Assembly: GCA_022376515.1 (NCBI GenBank) | Contig: WTXI01000084.1 | Coordinates: 79,511-143,510, forward strand | DNA length: 64,000 nucleotides | Direction of reading: 5' to 3' | Origin: Lactifluus volemus | Lineage: Eukaryota; Basidiomycota; Agaricomycetes; Russulales; Russulaceae | Shown: piece by piece, positions 9,185 through 20,099 of the stretch | Numbering within the stretch: the stretch's first letter is position 1 | Layout: each line of letters begins with the position of its first letter | Notes under the pieces: model-generated | Seen by the model: the letters and a program-made list of their open reading frames with translations, nothing else | What the model was told of the DNA's origin: nothing | Databases searched by the model: none | Translations under genes and position numbers: made by a program

Positions 9185-12100
9185 TTATACTTCTGGTCGT
9201 CCAGCCGTAGCGGAGTTTTGATAATATTCTTTGAGGAGTTCGGGGGCGTCTAGGGCTTTGTGTTTGACCCATGTATTGTCGGAGTTTGGGTACCCTTTCC
9301 AGTGGACGAGGTATTGAAGTCCTCCTCCTCTGCCCTTTTGCTTCTTCACGTCTAGTATCGCATCGATTTCGTATTCTTCTTCACTCTTATCGATGATCGG
9401 TGGTGGTCGTGCAAATGGCGTGCCGTAGGCCTCCGTCTCCTTATATGGTGATAGGAGATCGATATGGAAGACGTCGTGCACCTTCATTGACTCTGGGAGG
9501 TCTAGACGGAACGCCACCGGCGTCACTTCTTCTGTGATTGTGAAAGGTCCGTATCTTTTGGGCATGAGTTTTCGTTTGCCCTTGATCGATAGGTTCTTCC
9601 CTTCTAACCACACTTGATCACCTTTCTTGAGTTTCTCCGTCGTCTTTCCTCGTGGGTTTCGCGGCGTCTTGTCGTCTTTAGTCTTTTGTATCATCTGAAG
9701 TCGTTCTTGGGCTGACTGTCTGGCTTCTGCGAGTTCTCGGAGTCGATCGATCGCTGCTGGGACGTTCTCTTCGATCAGTTGAATATTGATTTGGGGGTGC
9801 GTTCCATGAGGAGTTCATGAGGTGATTTTCGAGCTATGTCATGTTTCCACGAGTTGTGAGTGAATTCTGCCATGGGGAGCAGTCGTGCCCAGTCATGGGG
9901 TCGATTGCTGGTCCATGGTCGTAGGTATTGTTCTACCCACGCGTTCATTCGTTCTGTCTGTCCGTCAGTTCGTGGGTGAAACGCGGTGGACAGATTTTGT
10001 TGGATCCCTGTGTCTTTACAGATTGCACGAGAGAAGTTGGAGGTAAAGCGTGGATCTCGGTCTGATATGATTCGTCGTGGTAAGCCGAACCATGGTACTA
10101 GGTGGCGGAGGTATTCCTTAGCGACTTCAGGCCGTCAATTGTTTTCGTGCATGGGATGAATTTAGCCGCTTTGGAACATCCCTGGTCGACGATGGTCAGG
10201 ATGCTGTCATATCCTTCTGACTTTGGTAAGTCTGTGATGAGGTCCATGGATATATATTGAAAGGGGCCGTCTTCTACATGTGTATCAAAACGTTGGAGGG
10301 GTGCTTTCGATCGTGGGAGGTTCGTCTTTGATTCTTGACATTTGGCGCACCCTTTCACATATTCTTCTACGAATTCTCGGAGTCGGGGCCCTTCGTACGA
10401 TCGTTTGACTAATTCCCATGTATTGGCGATACCTGGGTGTCCACCAATAGGGCTGTCGTGGATTTGTCGAAGGATCGATCGTCGACGTTCTATGTTGTCT
10501 TCCAGGAAGGTTTTACGTAGGGAGTCATGTTGGGGTTCAGAAAAAAGGGTGTCTGGCAGGAGAATGCGTGGTTCATCGGTGTTCACCCCCTTATTAAGGT
10601 CTGATCTCCGCGATAGGAGGTCGGCAACGGTGTTTTGGTGTCCAGGGATATGGGCGAGGGTATAGTTGAAGTCCTGTAGGAACGTGAGCCAACGGGCTTG
10701 TCGTCCTGTAACTTTCTGTGGTTCACAGAAATATTGAAGGTTTTTGTGATCCGTCCTTACTTCCACGGCATGTTTAGCTCCGAGGAAGAACGGTCGGCCA
10801 CATTTAAACCCGAATATGATCGCAGCCAGTTCTTTGTCGTGGGTGTCGTAGTTTCTTTCGGCATCTAGGAGGGTCCGGCTATGGAACGCGATTGGGTGGA
10901 TTCCATCATCAAAATCCTGGGCAATGACAGCTCCTAGGGCGAAGCCAGAAGCGTCTGTTTCCAGGATGAAGCGTTTGGTCCAATCAGGGGCTCAAAGGAC
11001 TGGTGATTCAGTACAAACTCGTTTTAACTGGTTGAACGCTGTCTGTTCCTTGGTCGACCACGACCACTGTCGATTTTTGCACGTAAGGTCATTTAGGGGT
11101 CGTGCAATGTTGGAGAAATGGGGAATGAAGGCGCGGTAGAAGTTACAGAATCCAAGGAAGCTGCGCACTTCTTTTACAGTAGTAGGTGTCGGCCAATCAG
11201 TGATTCCTTTGACTTTGATGGGGTCCATCCGAATCTTGCCATTGCCGATGATCACTCCCAAGTATTCAACTTCCTTTTGATGGAAGTGGCATTTTTCCGG
11301 TTTAAGGAAGAGATCGTGTTTTGCCAGTTTGTTTAGGATGTGATCGACTCGTAGACTATGAAGGACTTCGTCGTCTGTAGTTGCAATGATGATGTCGTCC
11401 ATGTAAATCTTGACCCATCCTTCTTGTATTTCATCTCGGAATATTTCGTCCATCATTGTTTGGAAGGTAGCTGGGGAGTTGCATAGACCGAAGAACATTA
11501 CTGTAGGTTCGAATAATCCTTCACTGGTTTTGAATGCTGCCTTCCACTTGTCACCTTCTTTTAGTCAGATATTGTTGTATCCCCAACGAACATCAAACTT
11601 AGTGAATAACTTTTTATCCGCTAGGTCGTGAATGAGGTCGGTGATCAGGGGAAGGGGGTAGCGGTTAGGGATTGTCCATTCATTAAGTTTCCGATAATCC
11701 TGTACTGGTCGTAACTTCCCGTCCTTTTTTCCTACGAAGAAGAAGCCACAAGCATATTGTGATTTGGATCTACGAATTCTTCCTAGTCGTAAGTTCGTGG
11801 CGATGAATTCTTTTTGTGCTTGCTTCTCAGCAGGGGATAATGGGTATACGCGGCAGTCTAGTGAGGTGGGGGCGCCTGGTTTTAGGTCGATGGCATGGTC
11901 CCATTTCCTTGGTCCTGGGAATCGTTCCGAGGCATCTTCTTGAAAGACCTTCCCATACTGGTGGTATTGTTTCGGGACGATCTGATCCCAGGTTTTTTTG
12001 TCTTCCTTGGCCTGCACTGCCAATTGAGTGGCCATCGTAGTTTTTGCTATTCTAGGGGATAGGGTTTCTTCTCCTTTAGTGATGGCGACGACTTCTCCGG

Positions 12101-12378
12101 ATAGTTCCCCTTTTTCCCAGTCGATGGTAGGATTGAACGATTCAAAGAAGGGGTACCCTAGGATGACGTCATCTTCTCCTATGTCGGTGACGAAGAATAG
12201 GTGGTCGCATGGTTTCCCATTTAGCTTGAGGGTTAGTTCGACACCTGTCGTCGTTTTTCCTGCTTGATTGATAGTTCCATCCACATTGCGGACATTTCAT
12301 GGTCGTTGTAGCGGTCGCTCTTTTAATCCGAGTTTGTTTACCAGTCGCAGGTGGATGAAGCATTCAGTGGCTCCTGTG
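9185..12378 (-). pseudogene. Ty3/gypsy chromovirus pol relic (AP-RT-RNaseH-IN-chromodomain)
   Basis: Reading the minus strand from 12378 down. First comes the aspartic protease region (the end of a TGATECFIH-like active-site block at the very edge, then DVILGYPFF), then reverse transcriptase from about 11900 with RLGRIRRSKSQYACG, VQDYRKLNEWTIPNRYPLP and the catalytic IYMDDIII near 11400. RNase H lies around 10990-10700 (ETDASGFALGAV, RTDHKNLQYF). The integrase has a zinc-binding H2C2 block (IHDSPIGGHPG ... CAKCQESK) near 10500-10330 and a core near 10250-9800. The end is a chromodomain (YLVHWKGYPNSDNTWV) near 9300. Stops near 11565 and 10992 and a frameshift near 10098 kill it. The gag and 5' part are missing because homology stops at the TIR element. 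Confidence 0.88.
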
Positions 12379-13902
12379 CATCAGGAAAATCCAGAAAAAA
12401 CTTAGTTGGCTTAACCAGCTTATTTCATTTTTAAGCCTGTCAAGTTGCTCAAGCTGCTTATTTTTTACTTAGAAAATGAGTATGTACAACAAGTAAGCAA
12501 ATCAAGGCCAAAGATAAGCACATTAAGTAATTAAGATGTGTAAGACACTTAAGACAAGCAAAACAGAAATAAAAAATTAATTTATGTAATTTAACTAAAG
12601 TCCGAAAAAAGATATGCTAAGTCGCGACTCGCGAAATTTTCGCTAAGTCGTTACAGTGGGTGTGTATTATTTACTACTGTTTGCACAATGTTGATTTTCG
12701 TGCCTCTCGAGTCTGCCGCCCCTTTCCATCTCTCCCTCTATCCCCCTCCGTCGTTGTCTGCCTCGCCCCAACACGTCCCACCGCTGCCTCCTCCGCGTCC
12801 CCTCCTTCTCTGCCCCTGCCTCTGCCTCCTTCTCTGCCTCCTTCTCTGCCTCCCTCTCTGCCTCCCTCTCTGGCTCTGGCTCTGGCTCTTGTTCTGGCTC
12901 TGCCTCTTCGCGTCGTCATGCGCCTCCTGTGCCCGCGCCTCCCCCACCGCTTTTGTTTCCTCTTGGATCCACTGTCTCTGTGAGGCAGTCTACGTTGTCG
13001 CGCTGCCTGCGCCGACGTCCTGGTACGTTATCACGCTGCCTGCCCCGCCTCAACGCTAACTGACTTTTTTTCTTTTTTTTCGTCGCCTCCTCCTCCTCCT
13101 TGACTACCTGCTCCCGCGCTGCCGCCTCTGCTGCCTGGACCACCACCCCCTGCGCCTCCTCCTCCTACGTCTCGCGCCTCCTCCCGTGCCTCCTCCCGCG
13201 CCTCCCGTGCCTCCTCCCGCGCCTCCCGTGCCTCCTCCCACGCCTCCTCCCACGTCCCGCGCCTTCTCCTGCGCTTCCTCCTGCGCTTCCTCGCTCCCTC
13301 GTGCCCCGCGCCTCCTGTGCGTCCCGTGCGTTCTCTCGCGCCTCCCGCGCGCCTCGCCTCCTCCCGCGCGCTCGCTCTCGCCCCCATGCGCCTCGCCTCC
13401 GCCCGCGCGTTCTCTCGTGCCTTCCACGCCCCTCGCCTCCTCCCGCGCGTTCTCTCGCGCCTCCCACGCCCCACGCCCCCTCCCGCGCCTCCTCCCGCGC
13501 CTCCCGCGGCCTCCTCCCACGCCTCCACCACCACCACCACCACCACCACCTCCCTGTGGCCCTGCAGCCCCCCACCCCTGCCAGGGCTGTTCCACCAAGG
13601 CTGGTGGAACCATTGTCTCCTGTACATAGTCATGTTGTAGTTTAGCTCAATATATGATTTTTATTGCCCTAAATCTGTGTGCTTGAAAACTTTTGGTAAG
13701 CACAGATCTAAGCTGCCATTTAAGTGAACTAAGCCCAAAATAAGCATCAATAAGCCCTGGTTAAGTCAAATTAAGGAGAAGACCTAGCTTAGTCTAAGCA
13801 TGGCCAGCTTAGAGACATTTTGCTTAAAAGTGCTTAGAAGTGTTGTTAAGTCATATTAAGCATGCTCAAGTGCTGTTAAGAAAAACTCGGATTTTCCTGA
13901 TG
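12379..13902. mobile_element. 1.5-kb non-autonomous TIR element (CATCAGGAAAATCC ends)
   Basis: The left end CATCAGGAAAATCC at 12379 is matched by its exact reverse complement ending at 13902, a 14-bp perfect terminal inverted repeat. Both subterminal regions (12400-12560 and 13680-13880) are dense in CTTAA/TTAAG words, and the core is a pyrimidine-rich low-complexity tract. There is no transposase. The left flank is gypsy protease sequence and the right flank is unrelated, so no clean target duplication is visible. The same end sequence recurs in the palindromic MITE at 60917-61088. Confidence 0.65.
12690..13640 (+). repeat. Pyrimidine-rich low-complexity tract (CTC/GCCTCC/CAC repeats)
   Basis: About 950 bp in which the plus strand is nearly purine-free in long runs: short CTCTGCCTC-type repeats (12800-12910), GCCTCCTCCCGCGCCTCCC-type repeats (13180-13260) and a (CCA)n run near 13526-13551. 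Long open frames occur in several registers on both strands, as expected of such composition. The predicted peptides are simple Pro/Ala/Arg or Gly/Arg/Glu strings, so I do not call a gene. Confidence 0.8.
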
Positions 13903-14128
13903 TACCTGAGTTCTACAGGAGAACGAGCTTAAGGCCCGTCTCAGAGGTACAAGGGATATATATACGGGACTGTCGGATCGTACTAGAATGTTCAGGATGT
14001 ACCTGTGAATGTATGGAATCGTACAGAATCAGCCGGAACATTATGGAACTAAGCGGAAGGTGGGAGAATCATCCAATGTATCGATGAGTAAGCGAGGAAA
14101 AATGATGAGTCGGGGTCACCTGTGATCG
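13903..14128. other. Short unassigned spacer between TIR element and LINE
   Basis: The sequence contains repeated GGAATCGTACAGAATC/GGAAC-type words and resembles neither the gypsy pol that should continue from 12378 nor the missing 3' part of the LINE. It may be an LTR or UTR scrap. Confidence 0.3.
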
Positions 14129-14133
14129 TCACA

Positions 14134-15864
14134 TCACGTCTTCCGTGACAAGATGGGCCAGGTGTCCGGCGCCATCCACGGCGCTGCTGTAGTCCCGGGA
14201 GCCAAATTGGAGGGGGGGAGGATGTGATAAGTGTTCAGGTCGGCTAGGAGGCATTTGGCGACTATCTTTTCCAAGAGTTTGCCAGCGCATTCCAGGAGGC
14301 TGATGGGTCTGTAGGCCTTGGCCAGGGAGTAATCTGGCTTGCCCGGTTTGTGGAGGACGACGACCCGGGCCGCCTTCCAAGGGTGGACTCCAAGGGAGAG
14401 AGCAGCCGAGAAGAGAGTAACGAAGCGTGAGGGGGAAGCGGCGAAGGCCCATTTGAGAAGTTTGTAGCCAATGCCGCTAGGGCCGGGAGCCGATTTGTTG
14501 GAGGTGGGCGCCAGCGCCAAACGAATTTCAGAAAGAGTGACAGGGCCATGATGCCGAACGGGTAAAGGAGGGGGGTCCGAAGGGAGTGTGACCGCCTTCC
14601 CGGGGGGAAGGGGCGGAAAGAACCGAGATTGGAGGATGGTCGCCATGGCAGGTGGGTCGGCGGTTAAGGAGTGTGTGGCAGAATCAAGAAGGGGGGGGAT
14701 GAGAGAAACCGAGCGGCCGTGCCGCCAACGGGCAGCTTTCCAGAGGTTATCCGGAGAGCAGTGGTCGAGGAAGTCGTGAGCGGCGTCGCGCTTGGCCTTT
14801 GTGATGGTGGTACGGAGGGCATGGTAAAGAGGTGCGCGGAGAGGAGGTGGGGCCTGCTTCCAAAGAGCGAGAGCGGCAGAGCACTCCTGGTTCCACCACC
14901 GGGCTCCTCGGGGGTCCGGGGTCGAACATCGGTCGAAGAAATCGGAGCAAACCGCGTCGATATCCTGCAGGAGGCGATCGGCTTCCCTGGAAAGATCGGC
15001 TTCAGACGTGATCGGGAACGTGATTGGGAGGGCACGGAAGGCGTGTTGCCAGGCGACTTCCATGTCATCGATCAATTTGAATCCCGGGAGATCCCAGGCG
15101 GGGGGGGGAGGAAGGGGAGAGTGAAGGGAGAGAGTGGTGGAGAGAGCAGCATGGTCGGAGTGAAGAGAGAGATCGAAAGAGACAGTGATAGGGGAGAGAT
15201 CGAGGGAGGCGGCAGCCAGGGAGTTAATGAGGAAGAGATCGAGTACGGAAGGTGCATGTCCTGGGGGTCCCCTCCAGGTAGGCGTACCGAGGGGGTTTAG
15301 ACAGGCAAGGTCCTGTGACGTCATCCAGTCCTCTAGGAGGGGGCCCCAGGAGGAGAGAGCGTGTCCAGGAGGCGACCACATGGCACTGTGGGTGTTAAAA
15401 TCGCCTACGACCAGGGTGGGAACCGTGTTGTCAATGGAGGAGGAGAGGAGGCCGTGGAGGCCGTGCCCATGATCTGGGACCGAGTGATAGAAATTGTAGA
15501 GACGGAAAGAGGGTGCGGAAATGAACGTGAAGTCGACGGCCATGCCAGAAGGGGAAGAGAGGCCGTCGATCGATCGGAGGATCGGAGAACAGACGGACAT
15601 GAGAGAGTGATGGACGTAAAGGAGGGTCTTGGCGTGTTGGCCAGGTGTGAGAATAGGGCTCAGACAAGTCCATTTGTCATTGGCAGCGCCCCCAAGAACC
15701 GGGAGGCCGTCGGGGTCAGAGTTGGAGCGAGAAGTGGAAATATGTCCGAACCAGGGTTCCTGGACGGCGAGGATGTGATGGTCAGAAGATTGGAGGAGGG
15801 CATGCATCATGTGATTGCGGCGGTGCATGTTCACCGACAGTATCTTAATATGGTCTAAAGACAT
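14134..15864 (-). pseudogene. LINE ORF2: endonuclease and truncated reverse transcriptase
   Basis: The frame begins at 15864, ten bases inside ORF1. Residues 1 to about 230 form an exonuclease-endonuclease-phosphatase domain: LSVNMHRRN at the start, the catalytic Glu in AVQEPWFG, GDFNTHSAMW in the middle and the terminal SDHAAL. The linker leads to RT block 1 (SAPGPSGIGYKLLKWA) and HKPGKPDYSLAKAYRPISL. Shortly after, the frame shifts near 14200 (the better continuation QFGSRDYSSAVDGA is in another frame) and homology ends at about 14129. The palm YxDD motif, the rest of RT and RNase H are absent, so the protein cannot retrotranspose. Confidence 0.88.
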
Positions 15865-18800
15865 TGTCGACGGGCAGCCGCACGTTCAAATTTGAGCCAA
15901 CGTTGTTCCTCTGGCGACAAAGCAACAAGTTCGGAGGGGGAAGGGCCGTCTGGCCGAGAGGCAAGGGCGAGGACATGGGCCGGGAAGTTGGACGAGTCAA
16001 TCGGGTTGATGTCATGGAAGATCGGGATAGGGCGGGGTCTGGAGATAGCAGAAACCGGTGCGGCTTCCGGCAGGGTATGTGAGGTGATAGGCACGGGCGA
16101 GGCCGGGGGTGGGGCTCTTTCGTTATCGGGGGGAGTCAGGAGACGGTAGGCGGCGCGGAGAGGGCAAGAAACGTCAAGGGCGGAGTGTCCAACCGGTGAA
16201 GGGCCTTTCCCGGACTTCCGCTTGGTCCGGGTGCAATTGAGACAGGTAGACTCACAGTGACAAGTGGACGGCTCTTTGTGTGAATGAAGGTTGGGGCATA
16301 GGTTGGCATGTTGTTCAAGAGGGTGGGGGCCACCACAGCGGGGGCAGATGGTTTTGTTTTCTGGGACGCGGCAACGTACGGCCTGGTGGCCTAACGCCCA
16401 GCAGCGGTTGCACTGCTGGAGGGTAGGTCGGGCCTCAAAGCGTTGTGCAGTGGTCTGTTGGCCGAAGAGAGCAGGGGGAGAACGAATGAGTGAGGGGACG
16501 GTTTTCCCGTCGGGGTCAACTAGACTGAGTAAGACGGAGGAATGACGAGCGAAGAAGTCGATATCTTTCTTGAGCCACCGGGGGGCGGCAAGGAAGGTTA
16601 TGCCAGAGCAGACAGGGTTGGATTCCAGTTCACAGCGGAGGTCTTGTTCGGAAGGGAGGTCGCCATTCTCGTCTCGGATGGTCGGGACTCCGTTGAGGAG
16701 GACCCGGACCGAGCCTTTCTGTGGGGCGAGGAGGCAAGGCGGGAAGGGATCGGTGAGGACTTTACGGAGACGGAAGATTGCCTCCATGGGGGGCGAACCA
16801 GCAAAGGTGAGGACGAAGTTGTGTGAGTTGGGGCCTTGCCAGCGCCCGGCTAGGAGGGAGACACCATCAGAAGGCACCGTGGACTGTCGGATGGCTCTCT
16901 GAAGGTCCCTGGTGATTGTCCCTTGATCTCCCCTCACGGGTTCCTGTAGGAGGACAGGGGAGGTGCGAATAAGCAAGTAGTCGGTGGTGAGGGAAGGGGA
17001 GGGGGTCTTGTTGGTCTGGGGTTTCTGTGTAACAGGTTTGGTAAGATAAAGATCGATGATGGCGGGGGCCGTGAGATTGGCATTGGTCAGCTTTTTCCCC
17101 CACTTGGCGTGGTAAGCGGCCAGGAGCTGGGGGCGAGACATCTTGAGAAGTTCGTCTTTAGTGAGGACAGAGGAAGGGGGAGGAGATTGTGACGACGGAA
17201 CGGGAGGGCTCGTGTGGTGTGCAGTAGATCGCGGGTTGGCAGGCTGCTTGCCTTTCCTCTTTCGACTGTTATGGGCAGCGACGGTCCAAGGGCCGGTGGG
17301 GGAGTGGGCTTTGTCGGGGGGTGGCGGTGGTGGGTTAGGGGCTGAGATGGGTGGGAGAGTCAAAGGGGGTGCCGATGGAGGAGCAACTGGGAGGAGAGGA
17401 GGAAAAGAGGGATCATCGATGCGTGCAACGGGGGGAGGAGAGGGGTCTTCCCAACCGGTGGGTTGGGGTAGGGCCGGCATAGCTGTCTGGGGAGGGTCTC
17501 CATAGTCCATTTCGAAGTCAGGGCCGAAGTCAGGGTAGCCCTCCAGCACTTCTACTCTGAAGTCAAGGTTCTTCACCTTGGATGAGAGCGACGAGAGGTG
17601 AGCCATGATTTCAGAGAGGCCCGGCACGGATGGGGTGGTAGGGAGGGGAACAGGAGGGACCGCGGGGAGAGGGGCCGAAGGGAGGGGTTGAATGGGTTGT
17701 ACAGTGGAGGTTTGGACGGGGGAGGCTGGAGGGATTCCCGGACCCGGGAGGAAAAAAGCAGGGGGTTCGTCTGGGGGGCAGATGGGAGACGCCTGAGGGG
17801 TGCGGTTGGGGGAGGGGTGAGCAGACTGTGCCCGAGATGGGGGGCATGCGAGGGGGTCTACGCGATGGGTCTTACGTGAGGATTTGGCAGCAGATTTTGG
17901 GGGAGGAGGCAGCGCCTGGACCGCAGCAATGCGAGCCGCCTCCTTGGCCTCTTGGGCTTCGATACGGAGTTGTTGTTTGTATGCGAGGAAGTCGGCGTCC
18001 ATCTGCTGCCTGAGGGAAGCGCGGTAAGCTTCGTATTCCTCAGAAAGTTCGCGTGATGCCTGCGTCTGTAGACGGGTAAATTCGTCCTTGTGAAGGGCAG
18101 TGACCTGGGCCCGGGCGTCATCCAGGGATTCACGGGTAAGAGCAGCGATAGTGGTGCGACGGTCCTCCTCCGCCAGGGAGGGGATCACACGATCAGAGAT
18201 GTGTTGGGCCATGTCCTTGACCCACGAGCTTAGTTCAGGGTGGGAGGTGTCAGAGGGGAGTCCGAGGACATGCCCTATCAAGGAGGCTTTAATTTCCGAG
18301 AGTTGATCGGTAACCCAGCGATCGGCGAGTTGGGAAAGGTCTCTGTGAGCGGCATTAAACACAGAGGTATGAGCGATCTGGACGTCGTGGCCACAAGACA
18401 TGAGGGCAGCCTGGAAACGTTGTTCCATTGAGGCTGTGTTGCAGTTCTCGAGGCAACGCATGCACAGCGACCAGTGAGCAGGGTCAGTGAGGAAGGAGGA
18501 GAAGAAGGAGTTAATGGCGTGGACACCGGCAGCGGTGGCGGCAACCGAAGTCTCGAGTGACTTGGAGGGGTTGGGTAGGGGGTGGGATTCGTCAGGAAGT
18601 TCGGGGTTGAAGGTCATGCAGGAACGGCGCATGCCCCCATGGATCTGGAGTATGATAGTGGCCGCAACCCTGAACCAGAGTTCCCTGGGGACGGCGGAAT
18701 TGGGGGAGGAGGAAGGGGTGTCAAACCCGTGGCTGAAAAATTCTCCCAGGCGTTCAAGTGCTGCCCGGGTGACGCTGCCGTTGGCCGTCGCGTCAAAGAA

Positions 18801-19022
18801 GGAGGAAGGAGGGGTGGGGAGGAGGTCAATGGTAAAGGAGGGGAGTGAAGTAGCTCCGGTGACAAGGTGCACATCGCCGAGGCCGGGAGGGACGGGGACA
18901 GGCAAGGAAGGGTGTAAGGGGGTGTAAGGAATAGGAAGGGCGGGGGGTTCCCCAGAGGGAGGAGGTGGGACAACGGGGTCCATTGGAGGAGGAGGAAGGA
19001 AGGGGGATGTCGACAAAAACAA
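15855..19022 (-). CDS. LINE ORF1: gag-like nucleic-acid-binding protein, 1055 aa
   Basis: An uninterrupted 1055-residue frame. The N-terminal and central parts are Pro/Ser-rich, with a predicted helical coiled-coil-like segment around residues 270-370 (EFTRLQTQASRELSEEYEAY and QQLRIEAQEAKEAARIAAV). The C-terminal third carries cysteine knuckles: CNRCWALGHQAVRC is a perfect CX2CX4HX4C CCHC finger, followed by CPRCGGPHPLEQHANLC and a third Cys cluster. This is the pattern of ORF1 proteins in Tad/I-type LINEs, which coat the element RNA. The stop overlaps the start of ORF2. The most upstream plausible start is taken. Confidence 0.85.
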   Translation of the reverse strand: MFLSTSPFLPPPPMDPVVPPPPSGEPPALPIPYTPLHPSLPVPVPPGLGDVHLVTGATSLPSFTIDLLPTPPSSFFDATANGSVTRAALERLGEFFSHGFDTPSSSPNSAVPRELWFRVAATIILQIHGGMRRSCMTFNPELPDESHPLPNPSKSLETSVAATAAGVHAINSFFSSFLTDPAHWSLCMRCLENCNTASMEQRFQAALMSCGHDVQIAHTSVFNAAHRDLSQLADRWVTDQLSEIKASLIGHVLGLPSDTSHPELSSWVKDMAQHISDRVIPSLAEEDRRTTIAALTRESLDDARAQVTALHKDEFTRLQTQASRELSEEYEAYRASLRQQMDADFLAYKQQLRIEAQEAKEAARIAAVQALPPPPKSAAKSSRKTHRVDPLACPPSRAQSAHPSPNRTPQASPICPPDEPPAFFLPGPGIPPASPVQTSTVQPIQPLPSAPLPAVPPVPLPTTPSVPGLSEIMAHLSSLSSKVKNLDFRVEVLEGYPDFGPDFEMDYGDPPQTAMPALPQPTGWEDPSPPPVARIDDPSFPPLLPVAPPSAPPLTLPPISAPNPPPPPPDKAHSPTGPWTVAAHNSRKRKGKQPANPRSTAHHTSPPVPSSQSPPPSSVLTKDELLKMSRPQLLAAYHAKWGKKLTNANLTAPAIIDLYLTKPVTQKPQTNKTPSPSLTTDYLLIRTSPVLLQEPVRGDQGTITRDLQRAIRQSTVPSDGVSLLAGRWQGPNSHNFVLTFAGSPPMEAIFRLRKVLTDPFPPCLLAPQKGSVRVLLNGVPTIRDENGDLPSEQDLRCELESNPVCSGITFLAAPRWLKKDIDFFARHSSVLLSLVDPDGKTVPSLIRSPPALFGQQTTAQRFEARPTLQQCNRCWALGHQAVRCRVPENKTICPRCGGPHPLEQHANLCPNLHSHKEPSTCHCESTCLNCTRTKRKSGKGPSPVGHSALDVSCPLRAAYRLLTPPDNERAPPPASPVPITSHTLPEAAPVSAISRPRPIPIFHDINPIDSSNFPAHVLALASRPDGPSPSELVALSPEEQRWLKFERAAARRQCL

Positions 19023-19048
19023 ACGAGGATGTTGTAGGCAGAGTTCAA

Positions 19049-20099
19049 ATGGCAGAGCGTTGAGGAAAGCAGAGTCAGGTCGCGAGATACCAGGCGGTTT
19101 CTGACTAGGGATGGTGGTGGTAAGAGGTCAAGGAGCTGCTCAAAAAGTAACTCGGACCGTCGAGTTCACACCGGTGCCACTCGCGAGTTGCCACATCACG
19201 AGACTTGGACGTCCAGCCAATAAGAATCGCTCTGATTGTTTAAATTCACACGCTCAAAAGGTTTTTGCATCGCGGAATCGCCGGTGGTTGTGGAAAGCTG
19301 TCCGAGACACAGCCTTTCTTTGCTTACAGTGTCGCGAGCAGGAACAGTATCGTTTGACAGGGTTCGGTGCATCTGACGCAGACATGAGGGAGGGATGCTG
19401 GTTCTAATCTTGAGATGCGCCACCTGCCGAGTGTAGAGTATTCGCAGGAAGGCACCTATACCCCTTGCTTTTCCTATCTACTTAGCCAGGGTTCTTTAAC
19501 GGGGTCTCGCCACCTAACTGGCCCCTTATGTGGCCTTCCAGCCCCGGCCGATAGGGCTGGCCCCAACCGGTTTCCGTTTATAGTACGCTTACTTAACTGT
19601 CCCTTTCTTCTGTTTCCGCCTTCTGGCCCACCCATCCACATTTGGACTACTGCGCCTGTTCCAAAGGAAGAAATGGGGCGCACTGGGGCGCTTGGTCCCG
19701 CCTATACTTCTTCTGTTCTAGCCTTCCAGCCTCGCCCATTGTTCCTAAAAGGGATCACACTGTGTTCTCCGTGTTCCGTTCTGTTTCCCGTCTGTGGGCA
19801 CTCTCTGAGGTCCTTACTCGCCCGCTTCTTTTTCAGCACGTGGTGCCAAATTACGAGTGTCATTTGCTGGCTGCACGGCGCGCCCCGCGGCCTCATTGCG
19901 TTCCTCGGAACTACATCATCATCGTCTGATAGCTCCGCATGACCTTCCTTCCCTCACAGTCACCATAGGGTAGGCGCTGTGCTTTCCGGTCCTCACTAGT
20001 CCCTTCTCGCGAACAAGCCAATTAATACCGACCTTCACCGCCACATCAGTACTACTGGCGACATTTTGTTTGCTGTGTACCTGGGTCTTTTTCTGATGA
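19049..20099. other. No recognisable gene; LINE 5' flank and unassigned DNA
   Basis: The first stretch (to about 19100) may be LINE 5' UTR. The rest has only short open frames on both strands without recognisable domains or consistent splice structure. Confidence 0.4.

Larger units (their letters stand above)
14129..19048 (-). mobile_element. Tad-like non-LTR retrotransposon (LINE), 3'-truncated
   Basis: A minus-strand element with a long gag-like ORF1 and an overlapping ORF2 with apurinic endonuclease and the N-terminal part of reverse transcriptase. Everything after the early RT motifs is gone, with no palm YxDD motif, no 3' UTR and no poly(A) tail. LINEs usually lose 5' ends during target-primed insertion, so a missing 3' end points to a later deletion or insertion. 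The two ORFs are otherwise open, which suggests a fairly recent copy. Confidence 0.85.

Noticed and set aside
12660..13645. Several overlapping 80-200 aa frames on both strands of the pyrimidine-rich tract
   Set aside because: Simple composition gives open frames in every register. The peptides are Pro/Ala or Gly/Arg strings without family resemblance.
7647..13902. Idea that the solo LTR is the 3' LTR of the adjacent gypsy element
   Set aside because: Its TATA-like box reads opposite to pol, and target duplications flank the LTR alone inside another ORF, so it is a separate insertion.
14588..18927. Many plus-strand frames opposite the LINE
   Set aside because: They are antisense to ORF1 and ORF2, which carry zinc-knuckle and endonuclease motifs.
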